Shown: positions 46,108-56,437, counted from the stretch's first letter. The stretch is 64,000 nucleotides of DNA from Flavobacteriaceae bacterium LSUCC0859 (GCA_022239325.1 JAKOGP010000004.1:124001-188000); one strand, 5' to 3'. Notes: generated by a model from the sequence alone, not told the origin. Numbers and translations are program-made.

Positions 46108-46215
46108 AGCTTTACAAGGAGCCCGTGAGGGCGGTATTTGTTTTTAAAAAACAAAAATACGAGATAAAAATTACAAAGCCTGCCCAATGCCTTTAAAAAT
46201 GCAAAATCAAAACAC

Positions 46216-46223
46216 TATCTTTG
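46216..46223 (+). promoter_or_regulatory. adk promoter -7 box
   Basis: TATCTTTG matches TAnnTTTG, 26 bases before the adk ATG. The -33 region is A-rich and has no clear TTTG. Confidence 0.5.
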
Positions 46224-46249
46224 CGCTTTTAATTCGCTAAATAACAACC

Positions 46250-46825
46250 ATGAAAACCAACCTTGTTTTGTTTGGAAAACCAGGCGCAGGAAAAGGCACA
46301 CAGGCCTCATTTTTAAAAGAAACATATCGTTTAAAGCATATTTCTACTGGAGATGTCTTTAGGTACAATATCTCTGAGAACACCCCCCTTGGACAGCTTG
46401 CAAAATCTTATATGGATCAGGGAGACTTAGTTCCAGATGAGGTAACCATTCAGATGCTAGAGGCGGAGGTAAATAAATTCCCAGATGTTGCTGGTTTTAT
46501 TTTTGATGGATTTCCCAGAACCACGGCTCAAGCAGAAGCTTTAGACCAATTCCTAAGTCGCAAAAATATGTCTATTTCTGGCACCATTGCTTTAGAAGCA
46601 GACGAAGACGTCCTAACGGCTAGGTTGTTGGAGCGCGGGAAAGAAAGTGGTAGACCAGATGACCAGGACGAAACCAAAATTAGAAATCGCTTTGAGGAGT
46701 ACAATAAGAAGACTGCTCCATTAGAGGCCTACTACAGAAATCAAAATAAGTTTTATGAGGTAGACGGTATAGGTGAGATTTCTGAGATTACACAAAGAAT
46801 TTCTAAGGTGATAGATTCACTTTAA
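46250..46825 (+). CDS. adk: Adenylate kinase
   Basis: Interconverts ATP and AMP with two ADP. The 191-residue short-lid form has the P-loop GKPGAGKGTQ at residues 9-18 (the usual GGPGAGKGTQ with a Lys). It also has the AMP-site STGDVFR, DGFPRTTAQAE, and a brief lid GKESGRPDDQDE without zinc cysteines. The adk-obgE gene order is common in Bacteroidota. Confidence 0.97.
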   Translation: MKTNLVLFGKPGAGKGTQASFLKETYRLKHISTGDVFRYNISENTPLGQLAKSYMDQGDLVPDEVTIQMLEAEVNKFPDVAGFIFDGFPRTTAQAEALDQFLSRKNMSISGTIALEADEDVLTARLLERGKESGRPDDQDETKIRNRFEEYNKKTAPLEAYYRNQNKFYEVDGIGEISEITQRISKVIDSL

Positions 46826-46905
46826 ATAAATATTGGACCTAAAAGGCTCAAAAAAACGACAAGCAGAGCTTAAAAATGGCAGGCTTTTAAACAAAAGAAA
46901 ACCAA

Positions 46906-47925
46906 ATGACAGAAGGCAATTTTGTAGATTATGTAAAGGTATTTCTTAGCTCTGGTAACGGAGGTAAAGGTTCAGTGCATCTGCACAGGGAGAAATTTAT
47001 TACTAAAGGAGGCCCAGACGGAGGTGATGGTGGCCGCGGGGGGCATATCATACTCAAAGGCAATAAAAACCTTTGGACCCTCATACACTATAAATTTAAA
47101 AAACACTTTTCTGCAGAACATGGAGGCCATGGGAGTAAGAATAGAAGTTTTGGGAAAGATGGTCAAGATGTGTATTTAGAAGTGCCCTTGGGAACGGTGG
47201 TTAAAGATGGAGAGACAGGAGAAACCCTATATGAAATTACAGAGCACGAACAGGAAATTATAGTCCTAAAAGGAGGTAAAGGAGGGCTGGGAAACTGGCA
47301 TTTTAGATCTGCCACCAACCAAACTCCAAGATATGCACAGCCAGGTATGGAAGGCCTTGAAGCCTCTTTTACCCTTGAGCTAAAGGTCTTAGCAGATGTA
47401 GGATTGGTGGGCTTCCCCAATGCAGGTAAATCTACTTTATTGTCTGTGATTACCGCGGCCAAGCCTAAAATTGCTTCTTATGAGTTTACCACCTTAAAGC
47501 CCAATTTAGGGATTGTGGAGTACCGAGATTTCAGAAGTTTTGTCATGGCAGACATCCCTGGGATTATAGAAGGGGCTGCAGAGGGAAAAGGCCTGGGACA
47601 CTATTTCCTCAGACATATAGAAAGAAACGCCACCCTTTTATTTCTAGTGCCTGCAGACAGTGATGACATTGTAAAAGAGTATGGAATTCTTTTGGACGAA
47701 CTACGGCGGTACAATCCTGAATTATTAGATAAAGACCGTCTGGTTGCCATTTCTAAAAGTGATATGTTAGACCAAGAGTTGGAGGAAGAAATTGCAGCCC
47801 AATTAAAACCAGTATTGGGAGATATTCCCTTCCTATTTTTTTCTTCGGTAGCCCAAAAAGGTATTATGCCCTTAAAAGATACATTATGGGACATGATTCA
47901 CGATCACAAAGAACCAAAGGTCTAA
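46906..47925 (+). CDS. obgE: Obg-family GTPase ObgE/CgtA
   Basis: A ribosome-associated GTPase needed for 50S assembly. The 339-residue protein has the glycine-rich Obg fold (to about 160, [12 protein letters not shown]). The G domain follows with G1 GFPNAGKST, the switch TTLKPNLG, G3 [16 protein letters not shown] and G4 SKSD. It lacks the extra C-terminal OCT domain. Downstream of adk in the same direction. Confidence 0.96.
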   Translation: MTEGNFVDYVKVFLSSGNGGKGSVHLHREKFITKGGPDGGDGGRGGHIILKGNKNLWTLIHYKFKKHFSAEHGGHGSKNRSFGKDGQDVYLEVPLGTVVKDGETGETLYEITEHEQEIIVLKGGKGGLGNWHFRSATNQTPRYAQPGMEGLEASFTLELKVLADVGLVGFPNAGKSTLLSVITAAKPKIASYEFTTLKPNLGIVEYRDFRSFVMADIPGIIEGAAEGKGLGHYFLRHIERNATLLFLVPADSDDIVKEYGILLDELRRYNPELLDKDRLVAISKSDMLDQELEEEIAAQLKPVLGDIPFLFFSSVAQKGIMPLKDTLWDMIHDHKEPKV

Positions 47926-47944
47926 GCCCACAAAATACAATAAA

Positions 47945-49300
47945 ATGAGAATACACTTTATAGCTATCGGAGGCAGCGCTATGCACAACTTAGCCCTGGC
48001 TTTGAGTGACGTTGGTCACCTGGTATCTGGCAGTGATGACGTTATTTTTGAACCCTCAAAATCCAGACTTCAAGCGGCTGGACTTCTTCCTGCTCAGATG
48101 GGTTGGCATGCAGCAAATATAACAGAGGAGGTAGAGGCTGTTATTTTAGGCATGCATGCCAAGAAAGACAATCCTGAGCTTTTAAGGGCCCAAGAATTGG
48201 GATTAAAAATATATTCTTATCCTGAATTTTTATATGAGCATGCCAAGGCCAAGACCCGAGTTGTCATTGGAGGTAGCCATGGAAAAACTACAATAAGCGC
48301 TATGGTTTTGCATGTGATGAAGTATCATGAGCGTCCCTTAGATTTTATGGTTGGTGCCCAATTAGATGGTTTTGATAGGATGGTACAGCTCACCGAGGAA
48401 AATGATTTTATGCTGATAGAGGGAGATGAATATCTCTCCTCACCTATAGACTCAAGGTCTAAATTTTTGCATTATAAGCCCCATATTGCACTATTGAGTG
48501 GGGTGGCATGGGACCATATTAATGTATTCCCCACCTTGGAGGCTTATAAAGCTACTTTTGCGTCTTTTATAGATAGTATTGTGCCTGGAGGGAGTCTCAC
48601 CTACAACGCAGAAGACTCTGAATTAGAGGCCATGGTTTTAGCAGCAACTAATCCCATTAGAAAAATAGCTTATCAGACCCCTGATTTTAAGATTGTAGAC
48701 GGACAAAGTGTATTAGACACAGAAGAGGGCGAACTGCCATTGGAGGTTTTTGGTGCTCACAACCTAAATAATTTAGCTGGAGCCAAATGGATATGCCAAC
48801 ATATGGGTGTAGACGCCTTAGACTTTTACGAGGCTATCTCAAGTTTTAAAGGTGCTTCTAAACGTCTGGAGTTGGTGGCCAAAAACGCTAGGACAGCTGT
48901 GTATAAAGATTTTGCCCACGCACCGAGTAAGGTGCGAGCAACTACTGCTGCAGTAAAAGAGCAGTTTCCAGGGAGAAAATTAGTGGTGGTTTTAGAGTTA
49001 CACACTTACAGTAGTTTAGACCCAGCATTTTTAACTCAATACAGAGGAGCTCTGGAGGCAGCAGATCAGGGAGTGGTTTTTTATGAGCCAGAAGTTTTGA
49101 AAATTAAAAATAGAGCACCCATAGACCCGCAGCATATTAAAGAGGCTTTTGGAAATGCACACCTACAAATAGAAACAGAGCCAATTGGATTGGAAAAATT
49201 CATTGCTTCCTTGGATCTAGAGAATAGGGTACTTTTATTCATGAGTTCTGGTAATTACGGAGGAACAGATTTTAAAGCCTTGGCTAACAGGGTTCAATAA
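47945..49300 (+). CDS. Mur ligase (Mpl-type, peptidoglycan recycling)
   Basis: A 451-residue Mur-ligase-fold enzyme. It starts MRIHFIAIGGSAMHNLALAL and has the ATP-site GGSHGKTTISAMVLHV, LIEGDEY and AHNLNNLAGA, then DFAHAPSKVRAT. The family joins the recycled tripeptide L-Ala-gamma-D-Glu-meso-DAP to UDP-MurNAc. A MurC role is less likely given the Mpl-like start. 19 bases after obgE. Confidence 0.88.
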   Translation: MRIHFIAIGGSAMHNLALALSDVGHLVSGSDDVIFEPSKSRLQAAGLLPAQMGWHAANITEEVEAVILGMHAKKDNPELLRAQELGLKIYSYPEFLYEHAKAKTRVVIGGSHGKTTISAMVLHVMKYHERPLDFMVGAQLDGFDRMVQLTEENDFMLIEGDEYLSSPIDSRSKFLHYKPHIALLSGVAWDHINVFPTLEAYKATFASFIDSIVPGGSLTYNAEDSELEAMVLAATNPIRKIAYQTPDFKIVDGQSVLDTEEGELPLEVFGAHNLNNLAGAKWICQHMGVDALDFYEAISSFKGASKRLELVAKNARTAVYKDFAHAPSKVRATTAAVKEQFPGRKLVVVLELHTYSSLDPAFLTQYRGALEAADQGVVFYEPEVLKIKNRAPIDPQHIKEAFGNAHLQIETEPIGLEKFIASLDLENRVLLFMSSGNYGGTDFKALANRVQ

Positions 49301-49371
49301 CCGTTAATCTATAAATTTGGTCATTGGTCTGTGCTTAGTAGGCTCCGAGGTATTCTGCCTTACCTTTAGGC

Positions 49372-50064
49372 ATGAGCTATTCCAAAACAGGCATAAAATC
49401 TTGGTCTGTGTCAGACCAACCCCGAGAGAAATACAAGCGTTTGGGTGGGCAAAAACTCACAGACGCAGAGCTTTTGGCCATTGTGATAGCCAATGGATTT
49501 CAGGGTCAGTCTGCATTGCTTTTGGCTAAAACTATACTAGAGACAACTGGTCATAGCCTGCACACTTTATTTGAAATGCCGATTGACCGCCTCATGGAAT
49601 TTAAAGGAATAGGCTTGGCTAAGGCCATTCAGATTAAAGCGGCATTAGATATGGGCCATAGGTCTGTTTCCCTTGGTGCCGCTCATAGAAAGTCTATTGC
49701 CTCTAGTGCGGCAGCCTATGGGCAATTTAAAGGGGTTCTGACCGGGCTGGCTCATGAAGAATTCTGGATGCTTTACCTAAACAATGCCAATGAGGTATTG
49801 GAGTTGTCCGTGGTAGGTCGCGGCGGTTTTACAGCCACCTTGGTAGACATTCGCTTGTTGCTGCGAAAAGCCATACAATTGGGTGCTATTGGTTTAATTG
49901 CGGCCCATAACCATCCATCTGGAGCACTCAGGCCCTCTGAACAAGACAAGAAGCTAACAGAAAAACTAAAGACTGCAGCGGCATCTGTAGACATTAAACT
50001 CTTGGATCATTTAATTATTGGACGTGGGGAATACTTTAGTTTTGCAGACCAAGATCTCTTATAA
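49372..50064 (+). CDS. radC: RadC-family JAB-domain protein
   Basis: A 230-residue protein with an N-terminal helix-hairpin-helix part (LMEFKGIGLAKAIQIKAALD). A C-terminal JAB/MPN metallopeptidase-like domain carries the JAMM residues H179-x-H181-x7-S189-x2-D192 (HNHPSGALRPSEQD). It is named for DNA repair, but the function in bacteria is disputed. A single gene between the Mpl-like ligase and the deacetylase. Confidence 0.92.
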   Translation: MSYSKTGIKSWSVSDQPREKYKRLGGQKLTDAELLAIVIANGFQGQSALLLAKTILETTGHSLHTLFEMPIDRLMEFKGIGLAKAIQIKAALDMGHRSVSLGAAHRKSIASSAAAYGQFKGVLTGLAHEEFWMLYLNNANEVLELSVVGRGGFTATLVDIRLLLRKAIQLGAIGLIAAHNHPSGALRPSEQDKKLTEKLKTAAASVDIKLLDHLIIGRGEYFSFADQDLL

Positions 50065-50112
50065 TTGGTTATTTTTATAGCGGAAAGCCATTGGTGATCT
50101 TGAATTACGTCT

Positions 50113-51408
50113 ATGCTCCTAATCTATACTTATAAAATCACACCAAGATTTACCTATATAACTAAGCATATCTTTGAAAAAATGCTTGGGGTTCCCTTGG
50201 CCTTTACCACCGAGATTTCCGATTTTATAAAGCACGAGGGGCCTAAATTAACCTACACCAAACAGGCGTTACAAAATGAGTTTTTTATACGGTCTCATGA
50301 GTTGCTTTTTGAGCAGGGAATTAATGACCACACGGTAAAACCATCTATGTGGGAAGAGGTACCCTGTTTGTTCCCAGCAGGCGAAAAAAGCAGTATTCCC
50401 TTTGACGTCTTCGCAGCTACTTTCTATATGCTTTCTAGGTATGAAGAGTACCTTCCACATGTAAAAGACCATCACGGACGTTTTCCTCCCAAAGAAAGTA
50501 TTGGTTATGTGCATGGGTTTCTGCAGTTGCCAGTAGTAGAAATCTGGGTGCAAAAGCTCTACAAAGCCCTTCAGGATCGCTTTCCAGAGCTAAAGCGGGT
50601 TCAGGGGGTATATAGCATGTGTTCCCTAATAGACATCACCAGCTCTCATGCCTTTGGGCATAGGGGGCTCATCAGGGGGTTGTCCGGGTTTTTTATGGAT
50701 CTAGGAAGTTTAAAATTCAGGAGGTTGCTCCGCAGAGTAGGGGTGTGGTTCAGGCTAAAAAAAGATCCTTATGACAATTTTGAATTTCTTGAAATTTTAC
50801 TCCAACAATATCAGGCAAAAGCGATTTTCTTTTTTCAATTTGCGCCCTACGGTCCTTTTGATAAAAACGTGTCGCCCTTTAACAGCCATTTTAAATCGTT
50901 GATTAAATCTGTGGCAGACCATTTTCAAGTAGCTTTGGCAGCTTCCTATGAGTCTTTTGGAAAGCCGGAGGTGCTGGCTACAGAACTCAAAGAGCTTTCT
51001 GGGGTGGTGAACAGACCTATTACAGGGTCTAGAATGCGATACAATAGAGTAGATGTTCCGGTTTCTTATAGAGATCTGGTAGACGCAGAAATTCAAAATG
51101 ATTACTCTATGGGGTATACCCACGAGTTGGGTTTTAGGGCTGGAACAGCTACTCCATTTTATTTTTACGACATCTATTTAGAGGTTCAACTTCCTGTAAA
51201 GGTGCATCCTTTTGCGGTACACGATTACGCGCTTTTAAAGGAAAAAAGTGATTTAGATGCCCTGAAGAGAATGACCCACCTTTACAAGGCAGTCAAAGAA
51301 GTAGGCGCCCCTTTTAATGTTGTTTTCTCCAATGAGCTTTTGGGAGGAGAACGTTCAGAAGAATGGCAGCGCCTTTTTCAAAAACACCTCAATCAATTTA
51401 AAAATTAA
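50113..51408 (+). CDS. Polysaccharide-deacetylase-like protein
   Basis: A 431-residue protein that resembles the flavobacterial polysaccharide deacetylase family with an N-terminal extension domain (residues 1-150, starting MLLIYTYKITPRFTYIT). The carbohydrate esterase core is weakly visible: CSLIDITSSHAFGHRGLIRG holds an acidic residue and histidines, and GYTHELGFRAGTATPFYFYD a conserved Arg/Gly-rich loop. Catalytic competence is uncertain. It is followed by a HAD phosphatase gene six bases away. Confidence 0.75.
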   Translation: MLLIYTYKITPRFTYITKHIFEKMLGVPLAFTTEISDFIKHEGPKLTYTKQALQNEFFIRSHELLFEQGINDHTVKPSMWEEVPCLFPAGEKSSIPFDVFAATFYMLSRYEEYLPHVKDHHGRFPPKESIGYVHGFLQLPVVEIWVQKLYKALQDRFPELKRVQGVYSMCSLIDITSSHAFGHRGLIRGLSGFFMDLGSLKFRRLLRRVGVWFRLKKDPYDNFEFLEILLQQYQAKAIFFFQFAPYGPFDKNVSPFNSHFKSLIKSVADHFQVALAASYESFGKPEVLATELKELSGVVNRPITGSRMRYNRVDVPVSYRDLVDAEIQNDYSMGYTHELGFRAGTATPFYFYDIYLEVQLPVKVHPFAVHDYALLKEKSDLDALKRMTHLYKAVKEVGAPFNVVFSNELLGGERSEEWQRLFQKHLNQFKN

Positions 51409-51414
51409 GTCCCT

Positions 51415-52104
51415 ATGTTTAAAGACCGTGTAACAGATGTATTTTTTGATTTAGATCACACCCTTTGGGATTTTGAAAAAAACTCTGCCCTAACTTTTGA
51501 AAGGCTTTTAGTAGACTTTAAAGTAGCCATTCCCCTAGCTGTTTTTTTAGAGGCCTATATCCCTATAAATTTGAAGTACTGGCGCATGTATAGGAATGGA
51601 GAAGTTTCCAAAGAAACCCTGCGCTATGAGCGTTTAAAATACACTTTTGACCACTTATCTTACTCTGCTACTGATAGCCTTATACACCAGATGGCAGACC
51701 GGTATATGGAGGTGCTAACTACATTTAACCATGTATTTCCAGGGGCACATAACTTATTAGATTATCTACAGCCCAAATACAGGCTACACATTATTACTAA
51801 TGGATTTACAGAAGTCCAGACAAAAAAAATGAAGCATTCCAATATGGATCATTATTTTGAAGTTATAGTAGACTCTGAGTTGGCAGGGGTAAAAAAGCCA
51901 CATCCCAAGATTTTTAAAAAGGCCTTAGATATGGCTGGTGTTTCTGCGGCACAATCTCTAATGATAGGAGACAGCCTAGAGGCAGACATCTTAGGGGCCA
52001 AGGCTGCGGGTTTACAGGTACTACATTTTAATGCCCATGGGGAAGACACACATTCCCATGCGCCTATTGTTCATAGCTTAGAGGAGATTAAGCAGTATTT
52101 GTAA
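51415..52104 (+). CDS. HAD hydrolase, YjjG-type nucleotidase
   Basis: A 229-residue HAD phosphatase. The catalytic aspartates are D12 and D14 in FFDLDHTLWDF; motif II is ITNG, the lysine is in VKKPHPKIF, and the acidic motif is GDSLEADILGAKAAG. The helical cap and length fit the YjjG family, which removes phosphate from non-canonical pyrimidine nucleotides. The specific substrate is inferred from the family. Confidence 0.88.
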   Translation: MFKDRVTDVFFDLDHTLWDFEKNSALTFERLLVDFKVAIPLAVFLEAYIPINLKYWRMYRNGEVSKETLRYERLKYTFDHLSYSATDSLIHQMADRYMEVLTTFNHVFPGAHNLLDYLQPKYRLHIITNGFTEVQTKKMKHSNMDHYFEVIVDSELAGVKKPHPKIFKKALDMAGVSAAQSLMIGDSLEADILGAKAAGLQVLHFNAHGEDTHSHAPIVHSLEEIKQYL

Positions 52105-52115
52105 AATTTGTAAGA

Positions 52116-53396
52116 CTATTGGTTATAGTCGTATTTATCTTTCCAGCGTTGCTTTAAGAACTCCTTTGCAGCAGTTTCTCGAGGGTTGTCCCCTGTTTGG
52201 TAAAATGAGGTTCCTGAAAGCTCCTTTGGTAAAAATTCCATAGGCGCAAATTGTCCAGGATAGTCGTGTGCGTACAAATATTGCTCTCCGTAGCCTAAGT
52301 CTTTCATCAGTTTGGTAGGGGCATTTCTTAAACTTAATGGCACCCCAAGGTCTCCTGTTTCTTGTACCTTTTGGATGGCCTTGTTTATGGCTAGGTATGT
52401 CTTGTTGCTTTTAGGAGAAGTGGCCAAGTAAATAGCGCACTGGCTAAGTATAATCCTGGCCTCTGGCGGGCCGATGTTGGCAACGGCTTGAAAACAACTG
52501 TTGGCTAAAACAAGTGCCGTAGGGTTTGCATTGCCAATGTCTTCACTGGCAGCAATGACCATTCTTCTGGCAATGAACTTGACGTCTTCCCCGCCTACAA
52601 TCATTCTGGCCAACCAATACACAGCAGCATTTGGATCACTACCGCGAATAGATTTTATAAAGGCAGAAACAATGTCGTAGTGTTGCTCACCAGATTTGTC
52701 ATAAAAGGCAGTGTTGTTTTGAAGGTGCTCTGAGACAAAAGCATCTGTGATTACAGTTTTTGAGCTGGTCTGGGTTACTAAAAATTCAAAAATATTGAGT
52801 AGTTTTCTGGCGTCTCCACCCGAGTACCTAAAAAGAGCTGTAGTCTCTTTAATTTCAATATCTTTTTCTCCAAGCCAGGGATCTTTTTGTATGGCATTGT
52901 GCAGCAAGGCGGTGAGTTCTTCTTTTCCAAAGGCCTCTAAAACGTGTACTTGACAGCGAGAAAGGAGGGCTGCGTTTACTTCAAAGCTTGGGTTTTCAGT
53001 GGTGGCCCCTATGAGAGTTACCCAGCCTTTTTCTACTGCAGCCAAAAGAGAGTCTTGCTGAGACTTGCTAAAGCGGTGTATCTCATCTATGAAAAGAATG
53101 GGATTTTTGGTGGTAAACAAACCACCAGATTGTTTGGCTTTTTCTATAACTTCACGAACCTCTTTAACTCCAGAATTAATAGCACTTAGAGCGTAAAAAG
53201 GACGCTTGCTCTCCTGAGCAATGATATTTGCCAGGGTAGTTTTTCCCGTTCCTGGAGGCCCCCAAAGAATAATAGAGGGCACTACCCCTTGTTTAATCTG
53301 TTTGGTTAGTGTGCCATTGGACCCTACCAAGTGTTGTTGGCTAATGTAGCTTTCCAGACTTTTGGGTCGTACTCTTTCTGCTAATGGCTCATTCAT
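52116..53396 (-). CDS. rarA: Replication-associated recombination protein RarA (MgsA)
   Basis: An AAA+ ATPase of the clamp-loader group that acts at stalled replication forks. The 426-residue protein has [21 protein letters not shown], Walker [10 protein letters not shown] at 46-54, Walker [10 protein letters not shown] near 100, sensor region [10 protein letters not shown], and the C-terminal tetramerisation domain [17 protein letters not shown]. Five bases separate it from rlmB upstream, so they are co-transcribed. Confidence 0.96.
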   Translation of the reverse strand: MNEPLAERVRPKSLESYISQQHLVGSNGTLTKQIKQGVVPSIILWGPPGTGKTTLANIIAQESKRPFYALSAINSGVKEVREVIEKAKQSGGLFTTKNPILFIDEIHRFSKSQQDSLLAAVEKGWVTLIGATTENPSFEVNAALLSRCQVHVLEAFGKEELTALLHNAIQKDPWLGEKDIEIKETTALFRYSGGDARKLLNIFEFLVTQTSSKTVITDAFVSEHLQNNTAFYDKSGEQHYDIVSAFIKSIRGSDPNAAVYWLARMIVGGEDVKFIARRMVIAASEDIGNANPTALVLANSCFQAVANIGPPEARIILSQCAIYLATSPKSNKTYLAINKAIQKVQETGDLGVPLSLRNAPTKLMKDLGYGEQYLYAHDYPGQFAPMEFLPKELSGTSFYQTGDNPRETAAKEFLKQRWKDKYDYNQ

Positions 53397-53401
53397 GTTT
53401 T

Positions 53402-54142
53402 TTATTTTCTTTGTCTCACGGCTTCATATAGAAAAACCCCACAGGCAACAGAAACATTGAGGGAGTTAATGGGTCCTTGCATGGGTAATTTAGCCTGCGC
53501 ATTGGCTGCTTTTAAAATAGAGGGACTAATGCCAATGTCTTCAGAGCCCATCACAATAGCAGTGGGTCCTTTAAAAGAAACCTCATAGAGTTCCTTTTGT
53601 GCTTTTTCCGTAGCTGCAATGATTTGTACTTCACAGGCTTGAAGGTGAAAAACAGCGTCTTTAATGTGATCTACTTTAATAATAGGGACTTGAAAGGCAG
53701 CCCCAGCAGAGGTTTTAATAGTGTCTGCAGTTACAGGTGCAGCACCTTTTTTTTGAATGATTATTCCGTCTACACCAGTACAAGAGGCAGTTCTAATTAT
53801 GGCACCAAAGTTTCTCACATCTGAAATTTGGTCTAATAAAAGGAAAAGTGGCGCCTCCTTAGTCTCAAGGACCTTTTCTACAAAAGGATCTAATTCATGA
53901 AACTCAATGGGAGAGATGCTAGCTACAACCCCTTGGTGGTTGTTGTGTTGTTTGGCCAGTCTGTCTAACTTTTCTATTGGGACATAGGATCTATTTAGTC
54001 CATTTTTTCTAATCAGGGTTTCCAAGGATCTAATGAGCTCACCTTGAAGCCCTTTTTGAATAAATATCTTATCTACGGTTTCTTTGGCTTCTATAGCTTC
54101 TATAACCGCTCTAATCCCGTATATGTGTGTTTGTTTCTCCAT
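53402..54142 (-). CDS. rlmB: 23S rRNA (guanosine-2'-O) methyltransferase RlmB
   Basis: A SPOUT methyltransferase that modifies G2251 of 23S rRNA. The 246-residue protein has an N-terminal substrate-binding domain (IYGIRAVIEAIEAKETVDKIF). The SpoU fold follows with LLDQISDVRNFGAIIRTA, MGSEDIGISPSIL and the knot motif LPMQGPINSLNVSVACGVFLYE. Member assignment rests on length and motif set; TrmH-type specificity is the alternative. Confidence 0.9.
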   Translation of the reverse strand: MEKQTHIYGIRAVIEAIEAKETVDKIFIQKGLQGELIRSLETLIRKNGLNRSYVPIEKLDRLAKQHNNHQGVVASISPIEFHELDPFVEKVLETKEAPLFLLLDQISDVRNFGAIIRTASCTGVDGIIIQKKGAAPVTADTIKTSAGAAFQVPIIKVDHIKDAVFHLQACEVQIIAATEKAQKELYEVSFKGPTAIVMGSEDIGISPSILKAANAQAKLPMQGPINSLNVSVACGVFLYEAVRQRK

Positions 54143-54162
54143 GGCACAAAAGTAAACAAAAA

Positions 54163-54188
54163 CCCCCTGCCAAGGGCAGGGGGTTTTG
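54163..54188 (-). terminator. Terminator of the secreted-protein gene
   Basis: CCCCCTGCC (54163-54171) pairs with GGCAGGGGG (54175-54183) around AAG, a very strong GC stem with T-runs on both sides. It ends the reverse-strand transcript from 54895, just before rlmB. Confidence 0.85.
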
Positions 54189-54202
54189 ATTGACTATTAA
54201 TT

Positions 54203-54895
54203 TTATTGATAATAATATGCTACGATAGGAACTAAGTCTACTGCCTCCTTAATTTTGATATTATTTTTTTTGATAAAGTTAGATATGGCTTCTTTCTTGT
54301 CCTTAAATAAAGTTAAAAGAGATTTTTCTTTGAGTGATATTTTGTGATATTTGTTGTCCCTAGCCAACACATATACCTTAGTAATATCATTAAACTCTCC
54401 AGCTTTGTTGTTGTACCTACTAGAGACCCAGCCACTACTATTTGGATCTTTAAATATTTTTAATGGTTCTATGATCACCTTGTTGTCTTTTGGGGAGACT
54501 TGAAGATAAAACTTATCTGTGTCTTTTAAATCCTGAAACTGTACCCCTTTTATTTTTGAAAAGACAAAGCTTTTTGTTGTGTCTTTGTTGTAGAGTATAA
54601 AGCCAGCAATGTTCTCTAATTGGAGAGCTATATAGTCTTTCTCTCTATCTCCTGTTTTGAGAAATAGGTTGCTGTTGTATACGTTGTAAATAAGAGTTTT
54701 ATTCTCTTTATAACTTCCATCGATGTCTATGATAGTTCCCATAGACCAGTCATCTATAAAAAAGGGAGACCCTTTTACATCCGTTTGCCTTAATGAGAGG
54801 CCGTCATTCATATTAGCTGTTCCTCTATTACTTGTAATTTGGGCTGCGCTTATTTGAGCGAGTCCTAATAGACATAAAATCAGGTATTTTTTCAT
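54203..54895 (-). CDS. Secreted protein of unknown function
   Basis: A 230-residue protein with a signal peptide (residues 1-18, ending SAAQ). The mature part is rich in beta strands and Lys/Asn, with no cysteine, no lipobox and no motif I know; the sequence SKIKGVQFQDLKDTDKFYLQ is typical of its style. It stands alone between terminators, downstream of a SusC/SusD pair. I cannot name a function. It may be a periplasmic or outer-membrane-linked protein. Confidence 0.75.
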   Translation of the reverse strand: MKKYLILCLLGLAQISAAQITSNRGTANMNDGLSLRQTDVKGSPFFIDDWSMGTIIDIDGSYKENKTLIYNVYNSNLFLKTGDREKDYIALQLENIAGFILYNKDTTKSFVFSKIKGVQFQDLKDTDKFYLQVSPKDNKVIIEPLKIFKDPNSSGWVSSRYNNKAGEFNDITKVYVLARDNKYHKISLKEKSLLTLFKDKKEAISNFIKKNNIKIKEAVDLVPIVAYYYQ

Positions 54896-54945
54896 GATTG
54901 CATTGTTTATTTAAATATAGCAAAAAACTATTTTGCCTTGTGATC

Positions 54946-54982
54946 AAAAAAAAGGGCCTGTTTGTAATAAACGGCCCCTTTT
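54946..54982 (-). terminator. Terminator after SusD pair 1
   Basis: AAAGGGCC...GTTT (54951-54963) pairs with AAAC...GGCCCCTTT (54969-54981) around GTAAT with two small bulges. The T-run is on the reverse-strand side. It ends the SusC-SusD transcript. Confidence 0.75.
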
Positions 54983-55003
54983 GCTAATTCAAATTAAATT
55001 GGA

Positions 55004-56437
55004 TTATTTATTAATCCAAAGTACGGTGTCTAAGTTGTCTGCCCCTTGAGCAGAAATAGCTGCATTATAGTTTTCTTCATTTAAGGCAGATGCTGTTGCA
55101 GAATACCCATGTCTTTGAGGAATACCTGTGGCATTACTTAAAAGGTCCTCAGGTGCTGTAAGAGATACGCCATAACCCATAGCATTTTGTCTTCTCCACT
55201 CCGCCCAGCTGTTATAGCCTTGCATGTACATTGCTACCCATTTTTCATAAGCTATGTCATTCTTGCTTGTGTATGGATTTGCCGCCACATACGCATCGGC
55301 GTCTGCGCTGTCTACGCCCCACTGAGCCATGGAGGCTTTTATAGCTTGAGCATATAATTCTGCAGTATTTTCTGAGGTCCAGCCTAAACTAGCAGCTTCT
55401 GCTCTTGCGAACAAACTTTCTGCGTAAGTATAAATCATAAGAGGTGCGTCTCCTTTATAAATAATATCTCCTGTGATGAAAGAATAATCATCTGTGGCTG
55501 AATTTGATTTTCCATAAGGAGCTCCAGCATAAACGCCTCCGTTAAAAGATTTAGCGGCCATTTTTTCCAATCTTGGGTCTTCTGGAGCTATGTTGGTTCC
55601 AGATCCAATCAGTGCATTTACAAAAACATCACTTACTAGGTAATCCCTTCTTGTTTCAAAGCGATCTTGCCATGGATTGTCATTGGTATCCTCACTTAAG
55701 AATGTGTAGTAAAGGTTATTGCTGTTACTGTCTATAGATCCGTTATATGCCTCTGAGAATTTTGCTCGTCCAGTGGAAGGATCTGCTTTAGACAATCTCA
55801 ATGCCATTGTCATTTTAATGGTATTGGCAAACATACGCCACTTAGACATATCTCCTCTAAATAAGATATCTCCTTTAGGACCGTTACCATTATTAATCAT
55901 ATTAAGAGCACTATCTAATTCTGCAAAAATAGCGGTGTATACAGATTGTTGGCTGTCAAACTTAGGGTACTGACTTTCCAAACCTCCTAATGCTTCGCTG
56001 TATGGAATCATTCCCCAAATATCAGTCATTTGATGGAAGTAGTAGGATTTTAGAATAGTTGCAGCTGCAATTTGATTTGCATTAGATCCGTTGGCTTGAG
56101 CTGCCACTTTGGTCTCCTCATTGGTATTGAGTTCAATGACCTTTTGTAAGTCTGTTAAAGTTGCATAAAAACCATTAAAACTCCAGTTCAAGGTTTGGTA
56201 TCTAGATTCCTCATCGTACTGACCATTAGATAAATATTGAACATAGAGGTTGGGTGTTGTTGCAGCTACATGTCCCCCCAAAGTGAGTTGAGCGTTTGTC
56301 ATAAGTGAGGCCGTAGAGGCTGCACTAGGGCTGTTTGGGTCTACGTTGGTGTCTCCAAAATCTACAGTGTCACAAGAAGCTAAGCCTATAAAACCTGCCA
56401 GTAACAATGTCTTTATATTTTTTGATATATTTTTCAT
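55004..56437 (-). CDS. SusD/RagB-like outer-membrane lipoprotein
   Basis: A 477-residue surface lipoprotein. The lipobox is in FIGLASCDTVDF (Cys near residue 22). The rest is the TPR-like SusD fold, with DPNSPSAASTASLMTNAQL, an early YFHQMTDIWGMIPYSEAL motif, a mid FRGDMSKWRMFANTIKMTMALRL segment and a late YEKWVAMYMQGYNSWAEWRRQ. It forms the lid of the SusC channel encoded 12 bases upstream. The substrate is unknown; no glycoside hydrolase is near, so it need not be a glycan. Confidence 0.93.
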   Translation of the reverse strand: MKNISKNIKTLLLAGFIGLASCDTVDFGDTNVDPNSPSAASTASLMTNAQLTLGGHVAATTPNLYVQYLSNGQYDEESRYQTLNWSFNGFYATLTDLQKVIELNTNEETKVAAQANGSNANQIAAATILKSYYFHQMTDIWGMIPYSEALGGLESQYPKFDSQQSVYTAIFAELDSALNMINNGNGPKGDILFRGDMSKWRMFANTIKMTMALRLSKADPSTGRAKFSEAYNGSIDSNSNNLYYTFLSEDTNDNPWQDRFETRRDYLVSDVFVNALIGSGTNIAPEDPRLEKMAAKSFNGGVYAGAPYGKSNSATDDYSFITGDIIYKGDAPLMIYTYAESLFARAEAASLGWTSENTAELYAQAIKASMAQWGVDSADADAYVAANPYTSKNDIAYEKWVAMYMQGYNSWAEWRRQNAMGYGVSLTAPEDLLSNATGIPQRHGYSATASALNEENYNAAISAQGADNLDTVLWINK

